A DNA stretch of 33,502 nt from NCBI GenBank assembly GCA_002448815.1, contig DKAJ01000005.1, positions 106,308 through 139,809 of the forward strand, read 5' to 3'. The notes under the pieces were generated by a model. The model worked only from the letters and a program-made list of their open reading frames with translations, was not told the origin of the DNA and did no database searches. Shown here piece after piece: positions 1 through 7,477 of the stretch. Source of the stretch: Micavibrio sp. UBA6929. GTDB taxonomy: Bacteria > Pseudomonadota > Alphaproteobacteria > Micavibrionales > Micavibrionaceae. Each line of letters opens with the position of its first letter. Within the stretch, counting starts at the first letter, position 1. The translations under genes and the position numbers were made by a program.

Positions 1-36
1 GCAGGGGAGCGCCTTCAGCCACTCGGCCACGTGCCC
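1..36 (-). tRNA. tRNA-Ser (GCU), 5' part only
   Basis: Read on the minus strand from position 36, the sequence gives an acceptor strand GGGCACG, then TG, then the D-arm GCCGAGTGGCTGAAGGC typical of tRNA-Ser, then the start of the anticodon arm CTCCC with loop CTGC. The gene runs off the window at the first two anticodon bases (GC), which fits GCU (Ser AGC/AGU codons). The rest lies outside the window. An AT-rich stretch at 47-52 (TATTAT on the minus strand) could be its -10 element, but I see no convincing -35. Confidence 0.85.
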
Positions 37-158
37 GTTTGCATGTATAATATGCGTGTTCGTTCATTAGAACAGTGCGTTTTTATATGATCTCACACGG
101 CTTGTCTAGGCCTAAGAGGTAACAATTACGCAGCGTGGGGAAATATTTTGTGCGTAGT

Positions 159-803
159 TTAAATTGCATTGTGAAGTGTGACGGAGGCGTTTGCTGAGGC
201 TTCACGTCTGTCCTCGGTCAGGGTGTCTGCAAGTGCTTGCAGGTCGTTACTTGAAACATCTTGTTCAAAATAAAGGCTAGGGCGTTTATCAAGGATGGAT
301 AAGAATTTCTCGCCTTCAGGACTGTTGCGAAATTCTTGGCTTTGCTGTGCGATGAGGGCTATTTGCTGTGCGTCATCTAGGGACATTTTTTGTTGGAAAT
401 CGCCAAATGTTGTTGCGTTGATAACGGCAGCCTTTGCTTGAGCAATGCTCATGGTGGGAATGTTTGTGGTGTCTTCATTAGTTGCGCTGTCGGCAAAGGA
501 TACGCTTTGTTGCAGAGCTTCTTCTCGCTGCTGTGCTTGCCTCTGCCAGATGCGGTTTTGCTCTTCGCGTGCTTGTCTGTTTTGCTCTATAATGAGCGAA
601 TTTTCTTCTAAACTTACAGGTTCGACTTCTTCGTACGTGCTGTGAATGGGGGCGTTGGATGTGGTCTTCTCTTCTTGCGGGGCGCAGCTATCCAGCGCTT
701 GTTTGATGAGGTTTCGCCCACCTAGCAGCCTTGCTGCATCTTCAGGGTTGATGCCAATATTTTGAATATATTCATCTGCGCATTGTGAAAAAGTGAAGGC
801 CAT
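159..803 (-). CDS. hypothetical Gln/Glu-rich protein
   Basis: This 214-residue protein is one I do not recognise. The ATG at 803 is preceded by AGGA about 14 bases upstream. The middle (about residues 65-100) is rich in Q, E and R and includes runs such as EQNRQAREEQNR, suggesting a solvent-exposed helix or coiled coil. The C-terminal half (about 115-205) is Ala/Gln/Asp-rich and probably helical. There is no signal peptide or membrane segment. It lies 70 bases downstream of the TerD-family gene on the same strand and may be cotranscribed with it. In that gap the inverted repeat ATCCTG/CAGGAT (815-820 and 839-844) pairs across the putative ribosome binding site, which is suggestive but weak. 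No function can be assigned. Confidence 0.7.
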   Translation of the reverse strand: MAFTFSQCADEYIQNIGINPEDAARLLGGRNLIKQALDSCAPQEEKTTSNAPIHSTYEEVEPVSLEENSLIIEQNRQAREEQNRIWQRQAQQREEALQQSVSFADSATNEDTTNIPTMSIAQAKAAVINATTFGDFQQKMSLDDAQQIALIAQQSQEFRNSPEGEKFLSILDKRPSLYFEQDVSSNDLQALADTLTEDRREASANASVTLHNAI

Positions 804-873
804 CGTTACTTTTGATCCTGATTATGTTTTATTTCTTACAGGATTATTATAATGGTGCTTTATTAACGAGCGT

Positions 874-1506
874 TTAATTCTCAGTAGGTAAGGATAAAAA
901 TTCGGTGATTTTTTTCTTCCACTTTACCGATGTTTTTCCCGTTATATACTCGTTGATGAAATGAATTTGCCAATCATCGGGTGTTTCTGTTGTGCGATAG
1001 ATTTCTGCCATGATGTAGCTGCTGCTATCGGCGGCTTCTGGCTGGCTGAGGTCTATTTGCAGGAAGTGTCTGTTTGAATAAGCATCGACCAAACGCACTG
1101 CGGGGGATTCAATTTCACCAAATTTGTGGCCTGAATCGATGCTGATTTTAAAAACGATGTGGCAAATATCTGCAGCGAGGTTTTTAAGTTCAACTGAGAT
1201 TTGCTCGTCATCTCCATCGCCTATGCCTTCGTGGTCGTCGCCGCTATGGTATATGCCGCCGCTTTGGTCAACGATTTTGCCGATTTTTCCTGATATGACG
1301 TCAACGAATTTCCCTTCGTTGTCGTAGAGGAAGCACGACAAGTCCAGATCGTGATAAGATTTGCGGCCTGATAGGATTTCTTTTAGGCGTGGCCATGCGC
1401 CCTTGGCTTGGCTTGGGTCCCATCCTAGGCCGCAAAAAAAGCGGTGGTTGCCTTGTTTGCTGACGTTCAGGGGGCGCTTATCACCAGTTGGAATATCGTT
1501 GGGCAT
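874..1506 (-). CDS. TerD-family (tellurium-resistance/calcium-binding fold) protein
   Basis: The 210-residue protein has the TerD signature order. A GLGWD motif near the N-terminus is followed by DLDLSCFLYDNEGK, by the acidic loop HSGDDHEGIGDGDDEQISV that in TerD proteins binds calcium, by a VRLVD segment, and by a C-terminal AEIYR strand. TerD proteins are cytosolic beta-sandwich calcium binders linked to tellurite and stress phenotypes; their biochemical activity is poorly defined. No terA, terB, terC or terZ gene is nearby, so this is an orphan copy. It starts 18 bases after the gatB stop and is probably read from the gat operon. Family assignment is good; a role in tellurite resistance is not implied. 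Confidence 0.85.
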   Translation of the reverse strand: MPNDIPTGDKRPLNVSKQGNHRFFCGLGWDPSQAKGAWPRLKEILSGRKSYHDLDLSCFLYDNEGKFVDVISGKIGKIVDQSGGIYHSGDDHEGIGDGDDEQISVELKNLAADICHIVFKISIDSGHKFGEIESPAVRLVDAYSNRHFLQIDLSQPEAADSSSYIMAEIYRTTETPDDWQIHFINEYITGKTSVKWKKKITEFLSLPTEN

Positions 1507-1524
1507 TGAATGCGTTACTCTAGC

Positions 1525-2982
1525 TTAGACGTCTAACTTCTTTTTCAGTATCTCATTAACGATAGCAGGATTTGCCTTTCCTTGCGACTTTTTCATCGTT
1601 TGGCCGACGAAAAATCCGAAGAGCTTATCTTTGCCGCTGCGATATTTTTCAACGTTATCTGGGTTTTCGGCGATAACCTCGTCAATGATGGCTTCGATTG
1701 CGCCAGTGTCAGTGACTTGTTTAAGGCCTTTTTCTTCGACGATAGCATCAGGGGCTTTGCCTGTTTCATACATCAGGGCAAAGACATCTTTGGCGATTTT
1801 GCCAGAGATTGTGTTGTCTTGGATGAGGGCAACAAGGCCGCCTAGGTTGGCGGCTGTGATTGGGCTGTCCTCTAATGCTTTGCCATCTTTGTTGCGCGCG
1901 CCGAGCAGTTCATTAATCACCCAGTTTGCTGTGAGCTTTGCATCGTGGCCTTTGGCAGCATCTTCAAAGAATTGCGCGCGGGATTGTTCGGCAATCAGGA
2001 CGCTGGAATCATAAAGGCTGAGGCCGAAATCATTCATGAAGCGGTGCTTCTTTTCGTCCGGCAGTTCAGGTAACTCTTTTTGCAAGCGCTCGATCAGGCC
2101 GTCTTCCAGTGTTAGTGGAAGCAAGTCTGGGTCAGGGAAGTAACGGTAGTCGTGCGCGTCTTCTTTTGAGCGCATCGAGCGTGTTTCCAATTTATTGGGA
2201 TCCCACAAACGTGTTTCTTGCACGACTTCGCCGCCATCTTCGATCAGGCTGATTTGACGTTGCACTTCGTATTCGATGGCTTGAGAAACAGCCTTCAGCG
2301 AGTTGACGTTTTTGACCTCGGCGCGCGTTCCAAGCGGAGCGCCCGGTTTGCGCACAGATACGTTGACGTCCGCGCGCATTGAGCCTTCTTCCATGTTGCC
2401 GTCGCATGTGCCGAGATAACGTAAAATCATGCGCAGCTTTGAAAGGTAGGCAGTGGCTTCATCAGGGCTTGAGATATCAGGTTCAGACACGATTTCCATG
2501 AGCGCGCAACCTGAGCGGTTCAGGTCAACATAGCTTTTGCTGGGGTGGAGGTCGTGAACAGATTTACCTGCGTCTTGTTCAAGGTGCATACGGGTGACGC
2601 CGATGTTTTTGGTCGATCCATCAGGCAAGTCGATTTCGATTACACCTTCGCCAACGATCGGGTGTTCAAACTGTGAAATCTGATAGCCTTGAGGCAAGTC
2701 CGCGTAGAAATAGTTTTTGCGCGCGAAAACAGATGTTTTGTTGACTTTGGCGTTAAGGCCTAAACCTGTTTTTACGCCTTGTTCGATGACGTATTTGTTC
2801 GGCACGGGCAGCATGCCTGGCATTGCGGCGTCAACGATGCTGACCTGCGAGTTTGGCTCGGCCCCGAATTTTGTTGAGGCGCCAGAGAAAAGTTTAGATT
2901 TTGCAGTTACTTGCGCATGGACTTCCATGCCGATAACGACTTCCCATTCACCAGTTTCACCTTGGATGCGATAGTTGCTCAT
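1525..2982 (-). CDS. gatB: Asp-tRNA(Asn)/Glu-tRNA(Gln) amidotransferase subunit B
   Basis: GatB is the kinase and tRNA-binding subunit of GatCAB. It activates the side chain of mischarged Glu-tRNA(Gln) or Asp-tRNA(Asn) with ATP and accepts ammonia from GatA. The 485 residues are full length. The N-terminal domain opens with WEVVIGMEVHAQ and contains the conserved KNYFYADLPQGYQISQ and LNRSGCALMEIVSEPD blocks. The C-terminal part is the helical GatB/YqeY tRNA-recognition tail, ending in KSQGKANPAIVNEILKK. The start is ATG at 2982, only 3 bases after the gatA stop, so the two are translationally linked. Codon use and composition match the neighbours. Confidence 0.97.
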   Translation of the reverse strand: MSNYRIQGETGEWEVVIGMEVHAQVTAKSKLFSGASTKFGAEPNSQVSIVDAAMPGMLPVPNKYVIEQGVKTGLGLNAKVNKTSVFARKNYFYADLPQGYQISQFEHPIVGEGVIEIDLPDGSTKNIGVTRMHLEQDAGKSVHDLHPSKSYVDLNRSGCALMEIVSEPDISSPDEATAYLSKLRMILRYLGTCDGNMEEGSMRADVNVSVRKPGAPLGTRAEVKNVNSLKAVSQAIEYEVQRQISLIEDGGEVVQETRLWDPNKLETRSMRSKEDAHDYRYFPDPDLLPLTLEDGLIERLQKELPELPDEKKHRFMNDFGLSLYDSSVLIAEQSRAQFFEDAAKGHDAKLTANWVINELLGARNKDGKALEDSPITAANLGGLVALIQDNTISGKIAKDVFALMYETGKAPDAIVEEKGLKQVTDTGAIEAIIDEVIAENPDNVEKYRSGKDKLFGFFVGQTMKKSQGKANPAIVNEILKKKLDV

Positions 2983-2985
2983 GCT

Positions 2986-4452
2986 TTATAGTCCTTTAAA
3001 GTTCGCGGCCAATTCAATTGCGCGGCCTGCTTTTACTAATGATTCTTCGTCCCAGCGTTTGCTGATAAGTTGCAAGCCTAGTGGCAGGCCTTGCGCGTCT
3101 AATCCTGCGGGCACTGACATTGCCGGTGCGCCTGCAAGAGATGCGGGGATTGTGAAGACGTCGTTTAGATACATTTTGACGGGGTCGTTTTGGTTTTCGC
3201 CAAGGGCAAATGCGGTTGATGGCGCCGTTGGTGCAAGGATCACATCGCATTGTTCGAACGCGTTTTCAAAGTCATTTGCGATCAGACGGCGCACTTTTTG
3301 TGCCTTGATATAGTAAGCATCGTAGTAACCTGCTGACAGAACATATGTGCCTATCAGAATGCGGCGTTTGACTTCGTCGCCGAAACCTTCTGCACGTGTT
3401 TTTTCGTACATATCAATTAGGTCGTCATATTCGCTTGTGCGGTGGCCATAGCGCACGCCGTCATAACGTGCGAGGTTTGATGAAGCCTCAGCCGGTGCAA
3501 GGATATAATATGTTGCCAAGGCGTAATGTGTGTGCGGCAAGGATACGTCGATCACTTCCGCGCCAGCCTCTTTTAACCATTGCGCGCCTTGTTGCCAGAT
3601 ATTTGTGATTTCTTCTGGCATGCCATCAACAGTGTATTCTTTTGGAATGCCGACTTTCATGCCTTTAAGGTCAATGTTTTTCAACGCTGCCATCCAGTCA
3701 GGCACATCGCGCATTGATGATGTGCTGTCTTTGGCGTCATGGCCTGCGGCGGTTTGCATCATAAGGGTTGTGTCTTCAACGCTGCGCGCCATGAAGGATG
3801 GTGTGTCGAGTGATGACGCAAATGCAATTACGCCAAAGCGAGAGCAACGCCCATATGACGGTTTAATGCCAACTGTGCCTGTGAAGGCGGCGGGTTGACG
3901 TACAGAGCCGCCAGTATCAGTCGCAGTTGCACCCATGGCTTGGTATCCTGCAACGGCTGCGGCGGAGCCACCAGAAGAGCCTCCCGGCGTGAGTTTGACA
4001 TCGGGGCTATCTTTACGTGACCAAGGGTTGATCACATCACCAAAGGCGGAGTTGATGTTAGATGATCCCATGCCGAACTGATCAAGGCTAACCTTGCCGA
4101 GCATACTTGCGCCCGCGTCCCATAGTTTTTGACTAACGGTTGATTCATAAGGCGGGATAAAGTTTTCTAAAATCTTGCTAGCGGCGGTTGTGCGCACGCC
4201 TTGTGTGCAAAACAGATCTTTCATCGCCAATGGAATGCCGTCAAGCGCGCCTGCATTGCCTGCTGCGCGGCGGGCGTCAGAGGCTTTGGCTTGTTCAAGG
4301 GCAAGCTCGGGCGTTTCAGTGATATAGGCGTTTAGGGTGCGGCCTTCTTCCATTGCCTTGATGTGAGCCTCTGCCAGTTCAACGGCAGTGAAGTCTTTGT
4401 TTTCTAGGCCAGAAAGAGCCTGCGTAATAGTGAGTTTATTGAGTGCGCTCAT
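2986..4452 (-). CDS. gatA: Asp-tRNA(Asn)/Glu-tRNA(Gln) amidotransferase subunit A
   Basis: GatA is the glutaminase subunit of GatCAB, which hydrolyses glutamine and channels ammonia to GatB. The 488-residue protein carries the amidase-signature catalytic triad: Lys78 in GIPLAMKDLF, a cis-Ser at 159/160 in TPGGSSGGS, and the nucleophile Ser183 in TDTGGSVRQP. It is full length with ATG at 4452, 17 bases downstream of the gatC stop. Together with gatC and gatB it implies that this organism makes at least one of Gln-tRNA or Asn-tRNA by the indirect route; no glnS or asnS is visible in the window. Confidence 0.97.
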   Translation of the reverse strand: MSALNKLTITQALSGLENKDFTAVELAEAHIKAMEEGRTLNAYITETPELALEQAKASDARRAAGNAGALDGIPLAMKDLFCTQGVRTTAASKILENFIPPYESTVSQKLWDAGASMLGKVSLDQFGMGSSNINSAFGDVINPWSRKDSPDVKLTPGGSSGGSAAAVAGYQAMGATATDTGGSVRQPAAFTGTVGIKPSYGRCSRFGVIAFASSLDTPSFMARSVEDTTLMMQTAAGHDAKDSTSSMRDVPDWMAALKNIDLKGMKVGIPKEYTVDGMPEEITNIWQQGAQWLKEAGAEVIDVSLPHTHYALATYYILAPAEASSNLARYDGVRYGHRTSEYDDLIDMYEKTRAEGFGDEVKRRILIGTYVLSAGYYDAYYIKAQKVRRLIANDFENAFEQCDVILAPTAPSTAFALGENQNDPVKMYLNDVFTIPASLAGAPAMSVPAGLDAQGLPLGLQLISKRWDEESLVKAGRAIELAANFKGL

Positions 4453-4469
4453 GATCGTTGGGGTATCCT

Positions 4470-4772
4470 TTATTCGACAACTTTAGGGACGCCATAGAAA
4501 CCTTGTGTGGTGTCTGGTGCGTTGCTGAGGACTTTATCTTGGCAATCGCCATCTGTGATTTCGTCTTCGCGTAATTGTAATTTTTGACCAATTACATTCG
4601 CAAGAGGCTCGACATTATCAGTGTCGAGTGTTTGTAATTCTTCGAAAAGACCAAGGATTTTTTCAAGTTGCGGCGCAACGACAGCAAGGTCTTCTTCGCT
4701 GACGCGCAGGCGTGCAAGGCGCGCCGTTTTCTTTGCAATATCCATGATAGAAGGGGTGTTTTCAGTTGACAT
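4470..4772 (-). CDS. gatC: Asp-tRNA(Asn)/Glu-tRNA(Gln) amidotransferase subunit C
   Basis: GatC is the small belt subunit that holds GatA and GatB together. I place the start at ATG 4772, giving 100 residues, because a GAAGGA Shine-Dalgarno lies just upstream and the protein then begins with the usual short leader before MDIAKKTARLARLRV. An upstream in-frame ATG at 4820 would add 16 unlikely residues and overlap the promoter. Family hallmarks are the helical start, LEKILGLFEELQTLDTDNVEP, and the C-terminal NAPDTTQGFYGVPKVVE that wraps into GatA. It is the first gene of gatC-gatA-gatB and is divergent from ruvX. Confidence 0.95.
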   Translation of the reverse strand: MSTENTPSIMDIAKKTARLARLRVSEEDLAVVAPQLEKILGLFEELQTLDTDNVEPLANVIGQKLQLREDEITDGDCQDKVLSNAPDTTQGFYGVPKVVE

Positions 4773-4805
4773 CAATATTATTTCCTTCACCTTAATAAGG
4801 CTAAT

Positions 4806-4834
4806 GTGATAGCACCCCATGCAGGTTGGTGCAA
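4806..4834 (-). promoter_or_regulatory. putative sigma-70 promoter of gatCAB
   Basis: On the minus strand TTGCAC (4829-4834) and TATCAC (4806-4811) are separated by 17 bases, about 35 bases upstream of the gatC start. It lies inside the 71-base gap between divergent gatC and ruvX. The position fits well; the -10 match is moderate. Confidence 0.5.
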
Positions 4835-4843
4835 GAGTGTAAC

Positions 4844-5335
4844 ATGATTGATTTGCTTAAAAATATTGCGGGCGATTGTCCGCGCGGGACGGCTTTGTTG
4901 GGGCTGGACGTTGGGAAGAAAACGATTGGATTGGCGCTATCTAATCCGGATCAAAGCTTGGCGACGCCCTTGCAAACCATTAAACGCACCAAGTTTACCA
5001 AAGATATTCTGGTGCTGGAGCAGGTTGTCAAAGATTATGAAGTCGGCGGATTTGTGATTGGTTTGCCGATTAATATGGACGAAAGCGAAGGGCCGCGCGC
5101 GCAGAGTATCCGTGATTTCGCGGCTGAGCTAGTGCGCTATCCTGCCATTGTTGGTGATGCCCCGTGGGTGGCCTTGTGGGATGAAAGGTTATCCACAAAG
5201 TCTGTGGAGGATATTGTGGATAACTTTGTGGATAAAAGATCAAAGCGTGTTCGCGCAAAAGAAAGCGGCTTGATCGATAAGCTTGCCGCGCAGATTATTT
5301 TACAAGGGGCGCTTGATTTTATCCAAAACGCATAA
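4844..5335 (+). CDS. ruvX: RuvX/YqgF family Holliday-junction resolvase-like nuclease
   Basis: The 163-residue protein has an RNase H-like fold of the YqgF family, involved in pre-16S rRNA 5' end processing and proposed as a Holliday-junction resolvase. Motifs seen are LGLDVGKKTIGLA with catalytic Asp22, FVIGLPINMDESEGPRAQ, ALWDERLST with the second acidic residue, and DKLAAQIILQ near the C-terminus. I chose ATG 4844; an in-frame TTG at 4826 would add 6 residues. Residues 121-131 read as a four-residue repeat (VEDI-VDNF-VDK) that is unusual for the family and is encoded by near-perfect DnaA boxes. The last 17 bases overlap the convergent ygjP-like gene. It is divergent from gatC. Confidence 0.93.
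   Translation: MIDLLKNIAGDCPRGTALLGLDVGKKTIGLALSNPDQSLATPLQTIKRTKFTKDILVLEQVVKDYEVGGFVIGLPINMDESEGPRAQSIRDFAAELVRYPAIVGDAPWVALWDERLSTKSVEDIVDNFVDKRSKRVRAKESGLIDKLAAQIILQGALDFIQNA
5189..5235. other. cluster of DnaA-box-like 9-mers inside ruvX
   Basis: TTATCCACA occurs at 5189-5197, and its reverse complement TGTGGATAA occurs at 5215-5223 and 5227-5235. These are three exact matches to the strong DnaA box TTATNCACA. A degenerate copy TGTGGAGGA at 5203-5211 lies in the same 12-base register as the last two. They are partly explained by repeated Val-Asp codons, so binding by DnaA is only a possibility. Confidence 0.5.
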
Positions 5336-6035
5336 GGGTGTTGCCGTGTTCACGCATCCAGCTATGTCCCGCGCTGTAATCATCTGACAGGTCTTTGCAA
5401 AGCGCCCAAAAGGCCTTTGAGTGATCCATATGGCGCAGGTGGGCGACTTCGTGTGCGATGACGTAATCCATGGCAGCAGGCGGCGCTAATATCAATCGCC
5501 ATGAGAGCATGATGTTACCATCGTGAGAGCAACTGCCCCAGCGGCTAAGCGGGTCGCGCAGTGTGAGTTTGTTGATGTTATGGCCGATCTGTGCGGCTTT
5601 GTCGTGCAGGCGTGGTTCGAACTCTTGTCGTGCGATTGCCTTGAGGTGTTTTTCGATTTTAGGCGCAGGGTTTTCGAGGTGCGTCATCATCAGAAGCTCG
5701 TGCGCGGTAAGGGTAAAGGTCGTGCGCGCAGAGTTTGGGTTTTCTTGAATGGTGATTGTGCGGTCACGGCCGAGCAGGGGGATCGTTTGGCCATGTTCAA
5801 AGGGGATGCTTTGGCCAAGTGTTTGCAGTTTGTCATCAATCCAGCGTTTGTTTTGATCGGTAAATGCCTTGGCGTCATGCAGGCTCATCCACTTGGGGAT
5901 GGTTAAATCAATTTTGCGTGTTTTGGTGTTGAGGCGCATAACAATGCGGCCAGCGCGGGCATTGTGCTTGACCGTGATGTAATCCGGAAAGGTGGGCGGT
6001 TCGCGCGTGATAAAGTCAGGCAGGAAGCTGCGCAT
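5319..6035 (-). CDS. YgjP-like (DUF45) zinc metallopeptidase
   Basis: The 238-residue protein belongs to the YgjP/DUF45 metal-dependent hydrolase family. The zinc site is HEVAHLRHMDHSKAFW near the C-terminus: HExxH supplies two His and the catalytic Glu, and the downstream His of MDHS is the third ligand. The preceding WGSC motif and the N-terminal half with RIVMRLNTKTRKIDLTIP are typical. There is no signal peptide, so it is cytosolic. The physiological substrate of this family is unknown. Its ATG overlaps the stop codon of the upstream phaZ by one base (TAATG), implying translational coupling. The 3' end overlaps convergent ruvX by 17 bases. Confidence 0.88.
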   Translation of the reverse strand: MRSFLPDFITREPPTFPDYITVKHNARAGRIVMRLNTKTRKIDLTIPKWMSLHDAKAFTDQNKRWIDDKLQTLGQSIPFEHGQTIPLLGRDRTITIQENPNSARTTFTLTAHELLMMTHLENPAPKIEKHLKAIARQEFEPRLHDKAAQIGHNINKLTLRDPLSRWGSCSHDGNIMLSWRLILAPPAAMDYVIAHEVAHLRHMDHSKAFWALCKDLSDDYSAGHSWMREHGNTLMRFG

Positions 6036-7417
6036 TAATCCATGAAGGCCTTGTAGAATTCAGAATTTTGTTCGCGTAATTGGCGGCGCGTTGCGGCGAT
6101 GCCATGTTGGTCGCGGTCATAGCGCACTGGACGCAAGTCGCCGGTGGCTTCAAGGTCTGCGGCAGGAACAGCATCTTTGCCTGGGTCTTGCTGTCGCATG
6201 AACCAGCGAATGCGCGGCAAGATGTTTTTGCGGTACTTGCGGCCGTTAAAGATGCCGTAATGGCCTGTGCCAATTTGCAGGTGATGGTATTGCTTGCTTT
6301 GCGGCAAGGAATAGCAAATTTCGTGCGCGGCGGTTGTTTGTCCGCGGGCAGAAATGTCGTCGCGCTCGCCCTCAACGGTGAGGAGCGCTGTGCGTTTAAT
6401 GTCTTGCGGCCGTACGCGCATGGTTTCGCCTGTGGTTTCGTCTTTCCATTCCATCAGGCCGCGCGGCAACGAATGTTTGATAAATACGGTTTCAACGGTT
6501 TGTAGATAAAATTCTGCAGGAATATCCATGACAGCAAGATATTCGTTGTAAAATTCGCGGTGCTTATCTGCGGATTGTCCGTCGCCTTGGACAAGATGTT
6601 TGAACAAATTCATGTACGAGCCCATATGGCGATCAAGGTTCATCGTCATAAAACCGGTAAGTTGTAAGAAGCCAGGATAGACTTTACGCATGCCGCCGGG
6701 GTAGTAAAACGGCACTGTGTGCACCGCCATTTGTTCGAACCAAGATATGGGGCGTTGTTCGGCAAGGTCGGTTACTTGGGTTTTTGAAACGCGCGTATCA
6801 ATTGGGCCGCCCATCAGTGTCATTGATAAAGGCTGGTTGGGGTCGTTTTCCGATGCCATTAAGGCAACTGTTGCCAGAACAGGGACGGCGGGCTGACACA
6901 CGGCCATAACGTGCACGTCTGGGCCAAGCATGGCCAGATACTCGCGCAGGTAGGAAATGTAGCTGTCTAAATCGAACGAGCCTTTATTAAGTGGAACCTG
7001 ACGCGCATCTGCCCAGTCGGTGACAAAAACATTATGGTGCGGCAATAGGCCCTCGACCGTGCCGCGCAGCAGCGTTGCATAATGCCCCGATAGTGGCGCA
7101 ACCAATAAAACCTTTGGGTCGTTGCGGTCGCAGGCACGTTTGAAATTCACAAGCTGACCAAAGGGGCGCTTGGCGATGATTTCTTCGTGGACGGCGACTT
7201 GTTTGCCGTCAATGGTTGTAAAGGGTAGGCCGAATTCAGGTTTGCCAAAACGCCGCGTTAGGCGCTCGACCAGTTCAGCTGATGCGGCGATTGTGCGGCC
7301 CGCAGGCGTGTAGCTAAGCGGGTTAAACGGATTGCTTAGCAGTGTTTTTGTTATTTCGGCTTGCAGGCGCAAGGGCGTGTTGATCGCGTATTGAAGATCG
7401 TGGAGCTGATAGAGCAC
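6035..7417 (-). CDS. phaZ: intracellular poly(3-hydroxybutyrate) depolymerase
   Basis: The 460-residue alpha/beta hydrolase matches intracellular PHB depolymerases of the PhaZ1 type, which mobilise stored polyhydroxybutyrate granules. The nucleophile is Cys174 in VMAVCQPAVP, which replaces the lipase-box Ser as in Cupriavidus PhaZ1. The acid is Asp353/354 in EGERDDIS and the base is His386 in GTGHYGIFNGRKYR. The HNVFVTDWADAR and YYPGGMRKVYPGFLQL blocks are also characteristic. No secretion signal is present. The start is GTG 7417 with AAGGA about 12 bases upstream. No PHA synthase, phasin or other PHA gene lies in the window. The gene is divergent from the CobD-like gene and coupled to the ygjP-like gene downstream. 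Confidence 0.93.
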   Translation of the reverse strand: MLYQLHDLQYAINTPLRLQAEITKTLLSNPFNPLSYTPAGRTIAASAELVERLTRRFGKPEFGLPFTTIDGKQVAVHEEIIAKRPFGQLVNFKRACDRNDPKVLLVAPLSGHYATLLRGTVEGLLPHHNVFVTDWADARQVPLNKGSFDLDSYISYLREYLAMLGPDVHVMAVCQPAVPVLATVALMASENDPNQPLSMTLMGGPIDTRVSKTQVTDLAEQRPISWFEQMAVHTVPFYYPGGMRKVYPGFLQLTGFMTMNLDRHMGSYMNLFKHLVQGDGQSADKHREFYNEYLAVMDIPAEFYLQTVETVFIKHSLPRGLMEWKDETTGETMRVRPQDIKRTALLTVEGERDDISARGQTTAAHEICYSLPQSKQYHHLQIGTGHYGIFNGRKYRKNILPRIRWFMRQQDPGKDAVPAADLEATGDLRPVRYDRDQHGIAATRRQLREQNSEFYKAFMD

Positions 7418-7477
7418 GGCTTTTGTATCCTTATAAAATCGAGTATAGTCATTCTAGCACAAAAACGAGAGCATAAC

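Noticed and set aside
57..74. Alphaproteobacterial LexA box (GTTC-N7-GTTC) near GTTCGTTC...GAAC
   Set aside because: The spacing between the GTTC units is wrong.
1582..2014. Open frames on the plus strand opposite gatB (87 and 127 codons)
   Set aside because: They lie wholly opposite a clear gatB, have no ribosome binding site and encode nothing family-like.
5189..5235. DnaA-box cluster as the chromosome origin
   Set aside because: It lies inside a coding gene with no AT-rich unwinding element and no dnaA, dnaN, hemE or parAB nearby. Kept only as a possible DnaA-binding site.
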